From the NCBI GenBank assembly GCA_963932145.1, contig OZ010573.1:88346163-88410162 (forward strand): a stretch of 64,000 nucleotides of DNA, read 5' to 3'. The DNA comes from Acanthosepion lycidas (Eukaryota > Mollusca > Cephalopoda > Sepiida > Sepiidae). Below are positions 22,089 through 33,693 of this stretch, piece by piece. The notes under the pieces were generated by a model that was given only the letters and a program-made list of their open reading frames with translations, ran no database searches and was not told where the DNA came from. Every line of letters starts with the position of its first letter. The first letter of the stretch is position 1. The translations under genes and the position numbers were made by a program.

Positions 22089-22784
22089 CGAATGCACGGT
22101 CGCAATTTTTGACGGATCTGCACCAAAATTTGCTTGCACATGCTCCAAGTTAGCGGGAAGGCCAAGACCGACTTTGCATTAACCATAGATAGTGGAAATA
22201 ATCGATTTTTTCATGCTTCTACGACGGTTTTCATGTAGTTTGAGTGAGAGCCTATAGCTGTCTGCCACGAATAGGCAGGAAGATTCTATTGGCCAGCGTG
22301 AGAGCCAACAGCTGACTGACAGGAATGTTAATTAGCATGCAAAAAAATCGATAGCTTCATTCGTCAGAAGTGGGAAAAATTTAAATCTGCATGGCACTTT
22401 TCTTCAATTGGCTCATTCGCTTGCTTAAACTCAACGTTGATTCTGATTCTGCAAAACTGGGTTCGTTGTGAAAAAGTATTTGTTGTTAATATTCATTTTT
22501 CATTCGGTTTTTCCAGTTACGAGTCATTTTTTTAAAGCTGATCTTTTTCTGTTCATTTTGTTTAGTTCTTTTTTCGTAACAGATTTAATGTTTAGTATAG
22601 AGCTTAGAAAAATTCGCAGTGTGAGATAGGCAAGAAGTAAGGCATGTAGCAACATCAGCACTGCAAAGGGCATTCATTTAAAGGCGCGGAATGGCAAAAC
22701 TAATTTAAGTCAAGTGATAGGGATTGCTGTATGAGTCGTACGATTTTTGAATCAAGCACGAGCATCGCCGCGCCACGCTGCTAG
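22028..22784 (+). mobile_element. Putative non-autonomous Helitron-like element
   Basis: It begins TCTCTATCTATAAAAGGCAG directly after an A, and ends ATCGCCGCGCCACGCTGCTAG directly before a T. This fits the Helitron rules of a 5' TC end, a 3' CTRR end, insertion between A and T, and no terminal inverted repeats. A (GT)n tract lies just inside the 5' end. No Rep/helicase coding is present in its 757 bp. The 3' subterminal GC-rich stretch could form a weak hairpin, but I could not find a strong stem, which lowers confidence. Confidence 0.5.
22051..22087. repeat. (GT)n microsatellite
   Basis: About 18 GT units inside the Helitron-like element. Confidence 0.95.
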
Positions 22785-22789
22785 TTTAT

Positions 22790-23280
22790 AAATAAAAACA
22801 TTACAAGCATCAAATGAACACTAACACTAACATGTTCTCTGAAGGGTTAACTATTACAAATTTAAAAGAGAATTTACTTATATTGGGACCTCGGTTATCG
22901 AGCAATAGCGTTATCGTACAATTCGAATATCGTTCACTTTTTTGGTAGGAATAGGTCTAAGAAATTTTACATGACATCCCCTAATACAAATACACGCTAG
23001 TGAAGTAACTCCAGAAATATACTTACCTGAATTCTTCATGAAGAGGGGGATGATGCCAAACAATAAAAACCTTTCCTCCCCCCCACTTCCTCACCGCCTT
23101 ACATACGTCAACAAAAGACTTCATTAAAGGTAAGATGAAGTTAAATGTTCATTTAGTCAATTTATTTATCATTGTTAGGTATGTCTTTATTTTTTTTTGT
23201 ACAGAAAAATGTAGCTATTCTACATTAAATGTATTTTTATAAATACTTTTGGGTGTGTGCAACGGATTAACTGGATACAT
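22790..23280. other. Unassigned DNA
   Basis: No feature recognised. Confidence 0.4.
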
Positions 23281-23281
23281 A

Positions 23282-23382
23282 TTAGGTTGGTGCAAAAATA
23301 ATGACGTAATAATGTCGTTTTTTGACGTATTTTTAATGTCAAAAAACGACATTATTACGTCATTATTTTTGCACCAACCTAA
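23282..23382. mobile_element. Mariner-type palindromic MITE, long subfamily (copy 3)
   Basis: A 101-bp palindrome flanked by TA. Both ends are intact (TTAGGTTGGTGCAAAAATAA and complement) with the TGACGTAATAATGTCG inner arms. Nearly identical to the copies at 1.28, 35.75 and 59.24 kb. Confidence 0.95.
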
Positions 23383-23389
23383 TATTATT

Positions 23390-26080
23390 TCTTATAGAAA
23401 TAGTACTTCATGCATTTCGGTTTTCGGACTTTTTTCTGGAACGCATTATGGCCGATAACCAAGATGCCATTGTATTTAATTACAATTAATTCTTGATCTG
23501 GAGATACAAAATAAAATATTAACTTGAGTTCAAAATAATTTCCGGATGTGTCATTCTAACTAACCTGTTTTTAAATATATGGCAACCAGTGATAAAAAAA
23601 AAACAAACTGGTTACTTACAAAATATTCCATGCAAAATGATCACCAAACCGACGACAAGCACAACATAATGTTGTGTATATGTCATATTTATTACGAGTA
23701 ATAATTATTTAGATTTATTTAAAAGCAATGAAAACTAAAAACACGTTTATATTTTCAGCAGCATAAAATCAGATATTATTGTTATATTTTTTTATTAAAT
23801 CTCATTAATACCCCAAAATGTGAAGATGTATGTTATTGAATTAAGTTATCGTTTATAAATCTTTCACGAGCTTTCGTAAATGTCTTTCTTTTAATGAATA
23901 TATTCTTTAAATAACACCGGTAATTAGAATTGTTCTTGCAATATCACGTTTTTTTCATTACTCTCAGAACATGAAATATCTCATATGCTTCGAAGACGCG
24001 TCTATCTTCAGAAGAGTCATGTTCTTATATTTGTTGAATAATAAAACGCACACATACTATTAGAGAAGGTTGATTTTTTTCAATTGTTTTAGAAAAATCA
24101 ACATTGTATTCCCTCTGAAGGTTGGAGCTTGATGTGGGAAGTACTGCCACTAAAAGTTGGATTTATAGCTTTTAACAGTATCCGAGTTTTAAATATAGCC
24201 AGAAAAATATACAGAAATACCTCATTTCTGTAAGTTTTTGCTTGCAAACTGACTTCAAAATTTTACTATTTTAAGAATAAATTCAGATAAAGTTAGTATC
24301 TTTCGTGTTAGATACATTGAATGGAAAATATATTCAAACCATAATTCTAATTATGAATCACCACAAGCAATTTTTCAACTGTATTCGATAAGCAAAAACT
24401 GTTTAAAAATTTCTATAAGATCATAAAATATGTTACTCAATGACTAAAAGTGAGTATAATAACATAATATTGCTCGGAACAATTTATAAGAATGTTTTAA
24501 ATTTGCACTGTTTATTGAGAATCGCACTGCAATGTATAGCATTCCATCATAATGTAAATAGATTATTCAGTATAATTTCTTTTTGAAGTAAATAAAGGTC
24601 TTTTTTGCCACACTGATTTAGTAATAATGTGCTTGAGTCCTGCTTATGGTTCATATACAATTTGTAAAGCTTCAGAAAATTATAAATTTTATAAGACTGT
24701 GCTATAGGGCATTCACTGATCACAGGAATGAAATTCCAACGTTAAGATTTTGAACCTAAACTTAATCTTTAAACTCGTTATCGCTACAAACGGTAACGAT
24801 GGGGAAAATAATATTTTGTGTTTTTATTTATCATTTCAAGCCCCAACTTTAAAATTGAGTGTAATATCACGGTTCCAAAACCGACCTGCCCTAATGTAGA
24901 AGTATGTATTTTTATCATTTGATCGTTTTACATTGCGAATATATTATCTAAGCTGCCACTCTAAACTTTCGTACATACTCTAAACTACATCTATGGAAAG
25001 GGAATATACAATTGCTCAAACTTTATCTATAAAAACATAAGGCAATTTCTATGAGAGAATAAAGAGAGTTTTACTTTAAAAAATCTCGGTTTATTGTTTC
25101 AAAATTCAATTCGATTACAAACGGAAAATCAAGAACAGCTGACGAGAAAATAGGGAAAGAAATGAAAACCTGAGGATAACGAGCCTGGGGAATAAACAGC
25201 ATGCAGAAGAATTTCTTATTACCGTTGTATTTGCATTAATTGAATAAAAAGAATATGAAAACTAGCGTTGGCTTGCTGCAATTTCACGGACATCTAATTC
25301 ACTGTAAAATAAAATCTGTTCCAATGAGTTACTTAAAATATACAGGCTTTTATTTTAGCGACCTAAAATAGCTTTATATTTTCCATATAGGAATGTATAC
25401 TTTTTGAATCGCAACAAATACAAAAACTGTTTTTCCCGAAGTAGATTGTATGTGAGGTGATATGTTGAAAAATCTTCAGGTAATAAATCTGTTTTGCTTT
25501 AACAAGGATGAATTTACTGCGTCGATTAAAAAGGTGAATATAATTATTCCTTTCTTTAGATTCATGTGGGTTTTTTTTAACTTATGATTTCCCCTCTTAG
25601 CACTTGTTCATTGGCTGCTCTATTATTAGCCTTTCTGAAAGCGTGTTTGTTTTGTTACATATTTTTTTTGTATAGTTTATCAGTATCCTTGTTCTAAACT
25701 TAGAGATCGACTTTTGTTCATTAGCTCCAAATCACGATACAAACTGTTTCAGAATAGCGCCTCTATATATTGAATAATTTCTACATCTTTTGATGATGTT
25801 TCCACTATCTCAACGTATCTCAGACAAAACATGGCCATTAAATAGTGACGACTCTGTATTTTCTATTATGTTATATTTTGTGGTATAGGATTTCACACGC
25901 TAATTGAATTGAGCTTAGTAATATATTAATTAAGAAAATTAAAATAGTCTTTCACCTATTTAAGAAAAATCATAATATACATCACCGATTCCAGACTCTC
26001 AAATGCCAGAAGGTGGTTTCAGTGACAGAGGAAAGATAAAAACATTGAGAGAGAAAATAATTTCCCTGATATATAAATAA
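23390..26080. other. Long unassigned stretch, about 2.7 kb
   Basis: No repeat, RNA gene or coding segment recognised on either strand. It is the largest part of the window without identifiable mobile DNA. It could hold single-copy regulatory or intronic sequence, but nothing in it shows that. Confidence 0.4.
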
Positions 26081-26372
26081 AATATTCGAAATTAATCTTT
26101 TCTTTTAAACAATAAATATTGAATCGTTAGGTACATCGACAATTTCATAGACCGGTTTCTGTTCATTATCTTAAGAAAAACGAAGAAAGATGGACAGAAA
26201 AAAGAGGGCTTCAAAATAAAGTAATTCACCTGAAGCATGGTGGGAGTGCCAATAGCACGCAGTGGGTAGCAGAGGATTGAGAACAAGAGTAAAGAAGCGT
26301 GTTTGAGGAAAGGAAAAAAAGAAACACGGGAAAAACGACCAAGGTATCAGAAGATGTCGATTGACATTACAC

Positions 26373-26375
<3 letters not shown>

Positions 26376-26417
<42 letters not shown>
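26376..26417. repeat. (TA)n microsatellite
   Basis: About 20 TA units at the 3' end of the minus-strand LINE-C fragment. Confidence 0.95.
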
Positions 26418-26419
<2 letters not shown>

Positions 26420-26427
26420 TATTTATG

Positions 26428-27010
26428 TTATTTATCGAGAAAGCAATCAAGTGGAATGGAGTTCCACAGACGGGTAGTGCGAAAGAAGAAGCTGTTTGAG
26501 TAGAAGAGACGGTTATATTTAACCATTTCGGCAGTGAAAGTTTGGGACCGAGATGCGAGCCTAATAGTTCGCTTAAATTCATGCAGGCTGGGAACCAGTG
26601 AAAGGAGCTGGTCGGAACAGTTGCCGTGAAAATACTTGTAGAAGAGACAGAGGAAAGGCGCGGTACGTCTGTGAGAAAGCGACTGTAGACTAGATGCCAG
26701 ACCAGGACCTATCACATTGCATATTCCTCTCTGGATTTTGACGAGGAACTCAAGGCGTACAGCGGGAGCACCAGACCATATATGACAGCAAGGGCGGATG
26801 GTTGATTTATAGATTTGAAAGATGAACTCAGACGAGAAAATCTTTCTGGCACAACAAAGAGAACACAGTTTCCTTGCAGTAGATGAAGCTATTGATTCAA
26901 TGTATTCATTCCAACTTATGCCAACGGACAGCGTGTGACCAAGCAGGTGTAACGAGGCCCTATCGAGGAGTTGGGAATCAGCCATTCTGATGGGAGGTAG
27001 GTGGGTTCTC
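26428..27010 (-). pseudogene. LINE-C C-terminal domain, least decayed copy
   Basis: A 185-codon open frame on the minus strand. It reads from SQLLDRASLHLLGHTLSVGI through FQIYKSTIRPCCHIWSGAP, LVKIQRGICNVIGPGLASSL and CLFYKYFHGNCSDQLLSLVP to RTTRLWNSIPLDCF. This is the region after the RT palm/thumb in jockey/CR1-like non-LTR elements (the YKSTIRPC..Y/HIWSG segment is characteristic). It lacks endonuclease and RT catalytic domains, so it is a 5'-truncated insertion with a nearly intact frame, presumably younger than the other LINE-C pieces. It stops close to the (TA)n, the likely 3' end. Confidence 0.85.
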
Positions 27011-27014
27011 TGTG

Positions 27015-28235
27015 CTAGTCAGAAAAGAAAGATATCAGATGATTATGCCCAAATAAGGATTTGTGATCTATGTTTTAGATCATGATGTATGCTTTATTTT
27101 GATTTAAATTTTAATTTATATGTTAATATCTAGTCATATGTACTTAGACTATACTGTTATATAGCGAGAGTCGTAAATGGGTCTATTTTCCGCAGTTCTG
27201 TCATATTCTCGTAAGAAGCAAGTGTTACTGTATCTTGGAATACTATAGTTATTTATATCAAGAATCTAAAGTTCTTATTCTAACTGTTAATATTTTGCTA
27301 TTATTAATATGTAATTGAAATTTTGCTACAAAGTTTGTTTGAATATGGAAGCAAAATTTCATTTAAATATTCTATTAATTTAACTGAAATCATGACAATG
27401 TAATTTTCAGGTGAAAATTATCAAATGAAAATGGAAGTGAGAGAAAAATAATGTGAAAAATAGAAAGAAATGGAAAAACGGAAAAAAATGAGAAAAAAAA
27501 ACTAAAAACAAAAGAACGAATATAAATAAGTTGTTTAAAATCATTGTTTTGTTTCAGCCAATCGAGTTGAAGAAGAGGCCAAGATAAAATATGCAAATCA
27601 AAAAATTTAATCCCCAGATGATAAGGGCTTAAGTAGTTTAACCAAGATCCTGTTAGCATTCAGATCAACTGTCAAATATTTTAGTGGTATGACGCATATG
27701 AAAATGATAAATTTAACAGATACTCCTCCAGATAGCACTTTGCTTTATAAAAAAAATTTCAAAATATTCAAAAGGAAAAAATTTAATTCAAAATGTGTTT
27801 TATAGTCTGTGTTTCATCTCCCATTATGAACTTTTCAAATTGTTATTGTTTGCAACAACAGTATATCAACATATGTGCCTCGACGATCATCGTTATATAC
27901 ACAGATTATCAAAGAGACATATTAATTATTATCCGTAGGTTCCCGACAGTCATTCGCGATTTGGGAACACATTAAAGCAAGTCCATCTCTTTAGTTTGAC
28001 GATTGTTTAACTATAATTTACACTGACAATGAATAAATAAATAAAAATTCAAACTTTGGGGCCAAAAGTTCATGAAGTCTGTTCATGCAGAATCAAAAAA
28101 GCAAATTTAAAGAAACTGATTAATTGTCACAGGGGAGTACACACTATAGGTTGCTTGGTTATTTTTGTTTCGCGCCATATCAAATTTTATGGGTTATTTA
28201 ATAGAAAAACCTAAATGTTTTGTGTGTTTGATGAA
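27015..28235. other. Unassigned DNA
   Basis: Nothing recognised. 27,400-27,540 is purine-rich (GAAAA/AAATG runs). Confidence 0.4.
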
Positions 28236-28239
28236 CGGA

Positions 28240-28870
28240 AGTCCTCTCGAGGAATCACCGTGCCTTGAAAGACTGTTGGGCCTCAAACTCACGCCTGATC
28301 TCAAGTAGAACTCGTTCACACGATCCATCGCTAAGGATGCAGTTAAAAGGGTCTACCGCTTATGTAAGCATTCCTTCTGCTATCCTCTCTAAGGATATAT
28401 ACAAGACGAAATATAGAGCAATGTTGTCCTATTTAGGCGGGAGCTACCCAGGCTTCATTCTCCAGGTTTAGTAGAGTTCAAAAACGTCTGTGACCCCTTG
28501 TGGATGACGAATTATTCTCCACCTTTCAACCTCTCCTGCATAGATGTGATATGGCAAGCCTCTCGCTTCTCTAGCGCTACTTCCATAGAAAGTGTTCGGA
28601 CAAACTAAATTACCTGGTCCCGTCAAGGCAAACCATCACAGTAAGAACATGCCACGCCACCTACATAGTCGCGAACTACCCACATTGCCTCTGTATTCCA
28701 TCGGTGAGATGTAACTTCCGACTCACAATGGGATGTTTACTCGATCGCTACAATCCTAACTCATTCCTGTCTAAGTTTAACCGTTATCTTCACAGTCTTA
28801 TATACACAAGTGGCTTCCAAACGTAACCCTCTACTTCGTGTGGCCCCAGCCAGCTTTCTTTTGCTATACT
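28240..28870 (+). pseudogene. LINE-C C-terminal domain, decayed copy
   Basis: With frameshifts it reads MASLSLLYRYFHRKCSDKLN, then TYIVANYPHCLCIPSVRCNF, NSFLSKFNRYLHSLIYTSGF and a CGPSQLSF end. This is the same order as the minus copy at 26.4-27.0 kb, extended by the 3' part that is also visible at 18.5-18.7 kb. The 5' part before 28.50 kb is heavily decayed. Confidence 0.75.
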
Positions 28871-28879
28871 GTCTAGAAG

Positions 28880-29340
28880 GTCTTATAGTTTTCTTTCTGT
28901 GTCTGCCATCAACGCAGTTTAATCTGCGTATCTTATACTGATAAGCTTGTGGCCACCGATAATAAAAATCCTGAAAGGGTCTGCAGTTCCCTTAGGATAG
29001 CATCGCTGAGACGAAAACACATCCGTATCTTACTTCCCTTTCTAAAATCTAAATTTAGATATGTTACAACTGATATCTCAATCTGTTAACGTCAAGCTTA
29101 TCTTTACTCTGACGTTTCACTTTAGAATCATCTAAATGGATTTTTTGATATCTTTTAATATATTTTTGTTTTTGGAAAATTCTGCTGCTTACGCTTAACA
29201 TACATACCAAGGAAATGTTGATAGGTGAGGAAAAAAGTCCAAAATTCTATAAATTATAATATTAGACTGACTTGTCGTAATGAGGTCAACCAATTTTCTC
29301 GTCAGCTCAAAAATTTCTGCCATCATATTTCCAGCAAATA
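28880..29340. other. Unassigned DNA
   Basis: Nothing recognised. Confidence 0.35.
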
Positions 29341-29820
29341 GTTTTTTTCGCTGTCATTTATCATTTGAAGAAAATTATTTTCTCCTGTTCTTTTTCTATG
29401 TTACCTTTTCTTTTTTCTTACATTTATTCTTTATTATATTATAGTAATATTTTTTTCTCTTTCTCACATCTTACTTTTTGTCCTTAGATTTTTAAAATCT
29501 TTTAGCTTAATTTCTTTTTAGTTAAGTACTAGAACATGTTTTTTTTTTATTCTATAATGTCTTTATTGTTTGGTACTTTATTGATGTTTCTTCTTTTTCA
29601 TATAAGTTATCTCGGAACTCTGTAACTTATATTTATTTATTTTTGTTTATGCCTATCGTTTTTCCTTCTTTAGGATCATCCTTAAAATATTTCATTGCAT
29701 GTTAAAAATATCTAAGACTTTTTGTCTCTTTCTGCTTTCCAATGTATTTCTTTAGCTCTTTCTTTCTTACACTTTTCTTTCGTGCTTGACTTTACTACTC
29801 GTAATGAATTACAACGGGCA
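29340..29820. repeat. Pyrimidine-rich (T/C) low-complexity region
   Basis: Dominated by TTTCTTTTTC-type words on the plus strand. Open frames read through it as F/L/S-rich peptides and should not be taken as genes. Confidence 0.75.
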
Positions 29821-30084
29821 TCACTCAGAAGCAAAAAAAAAATATATTTCTTTCTTTTTTTATCCTTTCTGCACAGTAATGAACGATATCACTTCTGTTT
29901 GAAAGGAAACGAGCAGTTTATCTTTTCGTTAAAACCTCACTGCATTATCTTTCATCATATTCACCATTTCATAAATATGTTCTTTTCTTTTTGTCGTTAT
30001 TCCTTCCATGATAGCGGCTGACGAGTTGTTGGTTTTACTATGACCGAAAAAGTATTTATGTTTAAAAAATAATATGATGCTGAT

Positions 30085-30185
30085 AATAATAATAATATTA
30101 ATAATAATAATAGGTTATTGCAAAAATAATATCGTTTTTTGACGTAATTTTTAAGAACCTAATAATAATAATAATAATAATAAAA
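30085..30185. repeat. (TAA)n microsatellite hosting a MITE relic
   Basis: (AAT)n tracts lie on both sides of the short MITE remnant at 30,111-30,162. Confidence 0.9.
30111..30162. mobile_element. Mariner MITE relic (copy 4), right arm deleted
   Basis: TAGGTTATTGCAAAAATAAT, then ATCGTTTTTTGACGTAATTT, then a jump to AAGAACCTAA. The left arm is kept and most of the right arm is lost, so it no longer folds as a long hairpin. Confidence 0.75.
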
Positions 30186-30260
30186 ATTAAAGAAATAAAA
30201 AGAAATGGATACAGAATAGGGGAATTAACAGAACATTAAAAGGAACCAGAAATGGACATA

Positions 30261-30340
30261 TTAGGTTGGTGCAAAAGTAATGTCGTTTTCTTACATAGTA
30301 ACATATGTGAGAAAACGACATTATTTTTGCACCAACCTAA
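30261..30340. mobile_element. Mariner-type palindromic MITE, short subfamily (copy 5)
   Basis: An 80-bp palindrome flanked by TA. It has the ends TTAGGTTGGTGCAAAAGTAA and TTTTTGCACCAACCTAA and inner arms TGTCGTTTTCTTACATA/TATGTGAGAAAACGACA. It lies directly upstream of LINE-B. Confidence 0.95.
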
Positions 30341-31509
30341 TAAAAAAAAGTACTAACATCACACAAACCACAGATCATAAAGAAGAAACTGATATACATA
30401 TCAATCACTGTGAAGATAATGCTGAGAGATTAGTAGAGTTGGAAAGACGTGATCTTAGTCACTCACAAGCCAGCAATAAAACGAGTTCAAAACACTCTGA
30501 ACCGAATTGTTTTACGGAAAACTAGAATAGTATACAAGAAGGCAAGGAAGAAATCATGAGACATAAGTCATACGCAAAATATTGAAAGGAAGGAAAGGGA
30601 ACAACTCCAAAAATTATAATCAAAAAGCATAACGTAAAAACTATTAAACTTTACAATGCATCACTCAAATTAATTCTGCATCAAGTAGACCAATATATAA
30701 GTCTGAACGAAGCAATATATGCATCAGTAATAAAAGCAACTAAAAAATTGAACATCACAATAAAAATGGCCATCTCATAGACATGAAGATCCACATTGGA
30801 AAAGAAAAATAGAGAACGAAATTTCACAACTTAAAAGTGAAATATCAGTAGTCGGTGAACTGGCAAAGAGAACAAATCTAAGGACTAGTAAAAGCAGAAA
30901 AGTCAAAAGAAAATACAAAATTAGGAATGAAAATGAAGTCCTGTCCGCTAAAGAAAATATAAAGCAAACAATACAACTGAAGGCTCAAAGAATCCGACAC
31001 TATGAAAAAAGATCAAGATTCTATAGACAGAACAAGATCTTTCAAACCGATATGAAGAAATTTTATAGAGAAATAGGCAAACAAAAGATTGTGTCTCCCC
31101 CATTCCCAACAATGGAAGAGGCTATACAGTTTTGGTAAATATATGGGCTTTCGCTAAAGAATATAACAAAGAAGCAAATCGAATTACGAAAGAAGTAGAA
31201 TGAATGAAAAATAAACCAGAACAAACGTTGGCGCGAATCGCAAAAGAGGATGTTGAATGCAAACTGAAAAAAGCGCACGAATAGAAATGACCAGGAATGA
31301 ATCAATTTCCTAATTTTTTGCGTTATTTTTTTAAAAATATAACACACAAACAACAAGATAAAGAACTTCAAGAAATTGTCAATGATCCTATTAAAATTCC
31401 GGCATAGTGAAACAAGGAATTAACTTCCTTCTACCCAAAAATGGTGACACAAATGTCCAAAAAAACTACAGACCAATTACAAGTCTACCATTTGCATTAT
31501 TCGGACTAA

Positions 31510-31785
31510 TGTCCTCGTCGCCATATTTATCACAACGTTTCGGCCGTTGAAATGCCGAACTGAACCCTTTATTTCGCTCGCTGGAGTAGACTTTTCTAGT
31601 TCCACGTACCATATCTAATGTATATCACTTATCTCCTGTTAATTCACCTCTCCACTGCCTTAACCAGGTACTGAACTCGCAACTCCTGGGGTCCGGTCAT
31701 TGGATCTAACCAACGCCTTTATCCACTGTGCCATGCGTCCTTGAGGATATCTGTGTAGGAATTTCTAGGTAATTTTACCAAAGCT
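31510..31785 (-). mobile_element. tRNA-headed SINE (family S1), copy 2, inside LINE-B
   Basis: On the minus strand the head (about 31,735-31,660) reads TGGCACAGTGGATAAAGGCG (A box), then GCGAGTTCAGTACCTGG (B box). The 3' tail ends CAACGGCCGAAACGTTGTGA at about 31,530. It interrupts the RT domain of LINE-B just after the RPITSLP motif, so it is younger than that LINE. Confidence 0.75.
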
Positions 31786-33157
31786 CATACTGCAATTTAC
31801 ATGACTTCCCACTACTTGCAAAATGTTGATATCTATTCTAACAAAACAGCAAAAAATGACATACTATCTCTTGGACAAAGAGGGTGCAAACCTTACTCTT
31901 ACAGGTGTAAAGGCCAATTACTTATTAATAGGATGATTTTGGAAAATTACTTTAATACAAAGAAAAAATTCGGTATTGCCTGGATAGATTACCGAAAGGC
32001 ATTCGTTAGTGTACGCCATTCCTGGATGATAAAATCTTTAAATATATACATGGTATCACCCTTCGTCATTAGTCTCATAAAAAAAATTATGATATGGAAA
32101 AGAACATTTCACCTCAATCATATATATATGGAATCTATAAGTCTGTTGAAATAAACATCAACAAAGGAATATTTCGACGTGACACTTTGCCTTCCTTACT
32201 ATTTTGTATATACTTAATAGCATTAAACAGCAAACTTAACAGGATGGACTATGGTTAGAAGATATCTCAATAGAAAATAAGCCATTTATTTTACACGAAT
32301 GAGTTAAAGTTGTATGTGAATAATGACATTGAGCTGGAAGACCTCCTAAGAGCAGTAAAATGTTTCAGCGATGATAATGGAATTGAATTCGTTTTGGATA
32401 AATGTGGTACCAGGATCACTACAACAAACTTCCTCTGTTTGGAAAAACAATCAAGAATTTATAGCAAAAATAGCCTTATTGCCGTAAATGAGGGTGAATG
32501 GATTCGCCATAAAATATGAAATAGAGCAAAAAGAGTACAAGAGAAGGGTGCCACAGATATTAAGAACTGAACTGAATTCTTTGAACACAATTATAGCAAT
32601 TAATAACCTTGTTATCCTTGTGGTTCAATATAGATTTAACATATTGAACTGGACTCTAGGTGACATCAGAAGACTGGATTTCAAGACAAGAAAGCTTATT
32701 TCTAAGCATAATATGCATCATCGAAAGGCTGATTCAGACCGTCTATACATACATCGTAAAAAAGTTGGAAGAGATCTTATTCAGCTAGAATTGTCAAGAA
32801 CTATTGGCTTACTAACATACATGGAAACAACAAAGGACTGGATAATACGATTAATCAATCAGCATGAAAACGAAAGAAAAATATTTAATCAAAGAAAGTT
32901 ATAAATACAAATGAGGATTTACATTTAGCAGATTTTGTAGAAAACCAAAACAAAACCCAAAAACCAATTATTGAAGCAAAAAGTATAGAAAAGTACGCCA
33001 AGAATAAAGCTCTTGAACAGATGAAACAACGCTGGTAAGACAAACCTCTGCATAGCCAATATCCAGAACGTGTTGACAACGCTGATGTTAATAGGTTTTA
33101 CACTCATTGATGGTTAAGAACATCTAAATTAAAAGCTGAAACTGAAGGCTTTATACA

Positions 33158-33526
33158 GGGTGACACAAAAAAACGGGAATTTTTGAAGTGCGTATTGCCA
33201 GACATGAGCAAGTGGCAACACTGTGAGACAGTGACCTTGAGCAATTAAACATTTCGCCAATTAGGATTCACGAAGAAAATTCACAGTATCCCAGCTTAGA
33301 TGCTGCAGCAGTCAATGAAGAATCTCAACAGCAGATTTCAAGAATGCATTCGTACAGGAGGACGCCATCTACAGGACGTAATTTTTTTAAAATGAAAATG
33401 CCATCATTGTTCCTTAAATGGCATCTTTTAAGGTTTCAATTACTATGAATAAAATATTTTTCTTCCATCACTCTTGGTTTTATTGGATTGTTAAAAAGTT
33501 ACCATTTATTTGGCTCACTCTATACT
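33158..33526 (+). mobile_element. Mariner/Tc1-type deletion derivative inside LINE-B
   Basis: The left end TACAGGGTGACACAAAAAAA and the complement of the right end TATAGAGTGAGCCAAATAAA form imperfect terminal inverted repeats. Inside, about 33,315-33,385 reads MKNLNSRFQECIRTGGRHLQ followed by DVIF and a stop, which looks like the C-terminus of an IS630/Tc1/mariner transposase. Everything between the 5' end and this piece is deleted. It sits within LINE-B sequence between 33.12 and 33.69 kb. Confidence 0.65.
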
Positions 33527-33635
33527 TGCAGAGCAAGACCACTTAGAATAACAAGTCATGAATCACCAGTACGTACCTCAGATCTTCCCGCAGACACGCT
33601 AGATAATGTGACCATAGTAGAAATCGAAATATAAT

Positions 33636-33642
33636 GATGATG

Positions 33643-33693
<51 letters not shown>
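33636..33693. repeat. (TAA)n microsatellite
   Basis: About 16 ATA/TAA units, interrupting LINE-B between its post-RT and zinc-knuckle regions. Confidence 0.95.

Noticed and set aside
26428-26985. Intact host protein of 185 residues
   Set aside because: Content (IYKSTIRPC, HIWSG, FYKYFHG) matches the other LINE-C fragments in this window. It is a retrotransposon tail.
29722-30021. Membrane-protein-like F/L/S-rich open frame
   Set aside because: It is produced by the T/C-rich low-complexity tract and has no recognisable domain.
30111-30340. LTR retrotransposon ends around the repeated GGTTGGTGCAAAA words
   Set aside because: The words are in inverted, not direct, orientation within 80-101 bp and are flanked by TA. 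They are MITE termini.
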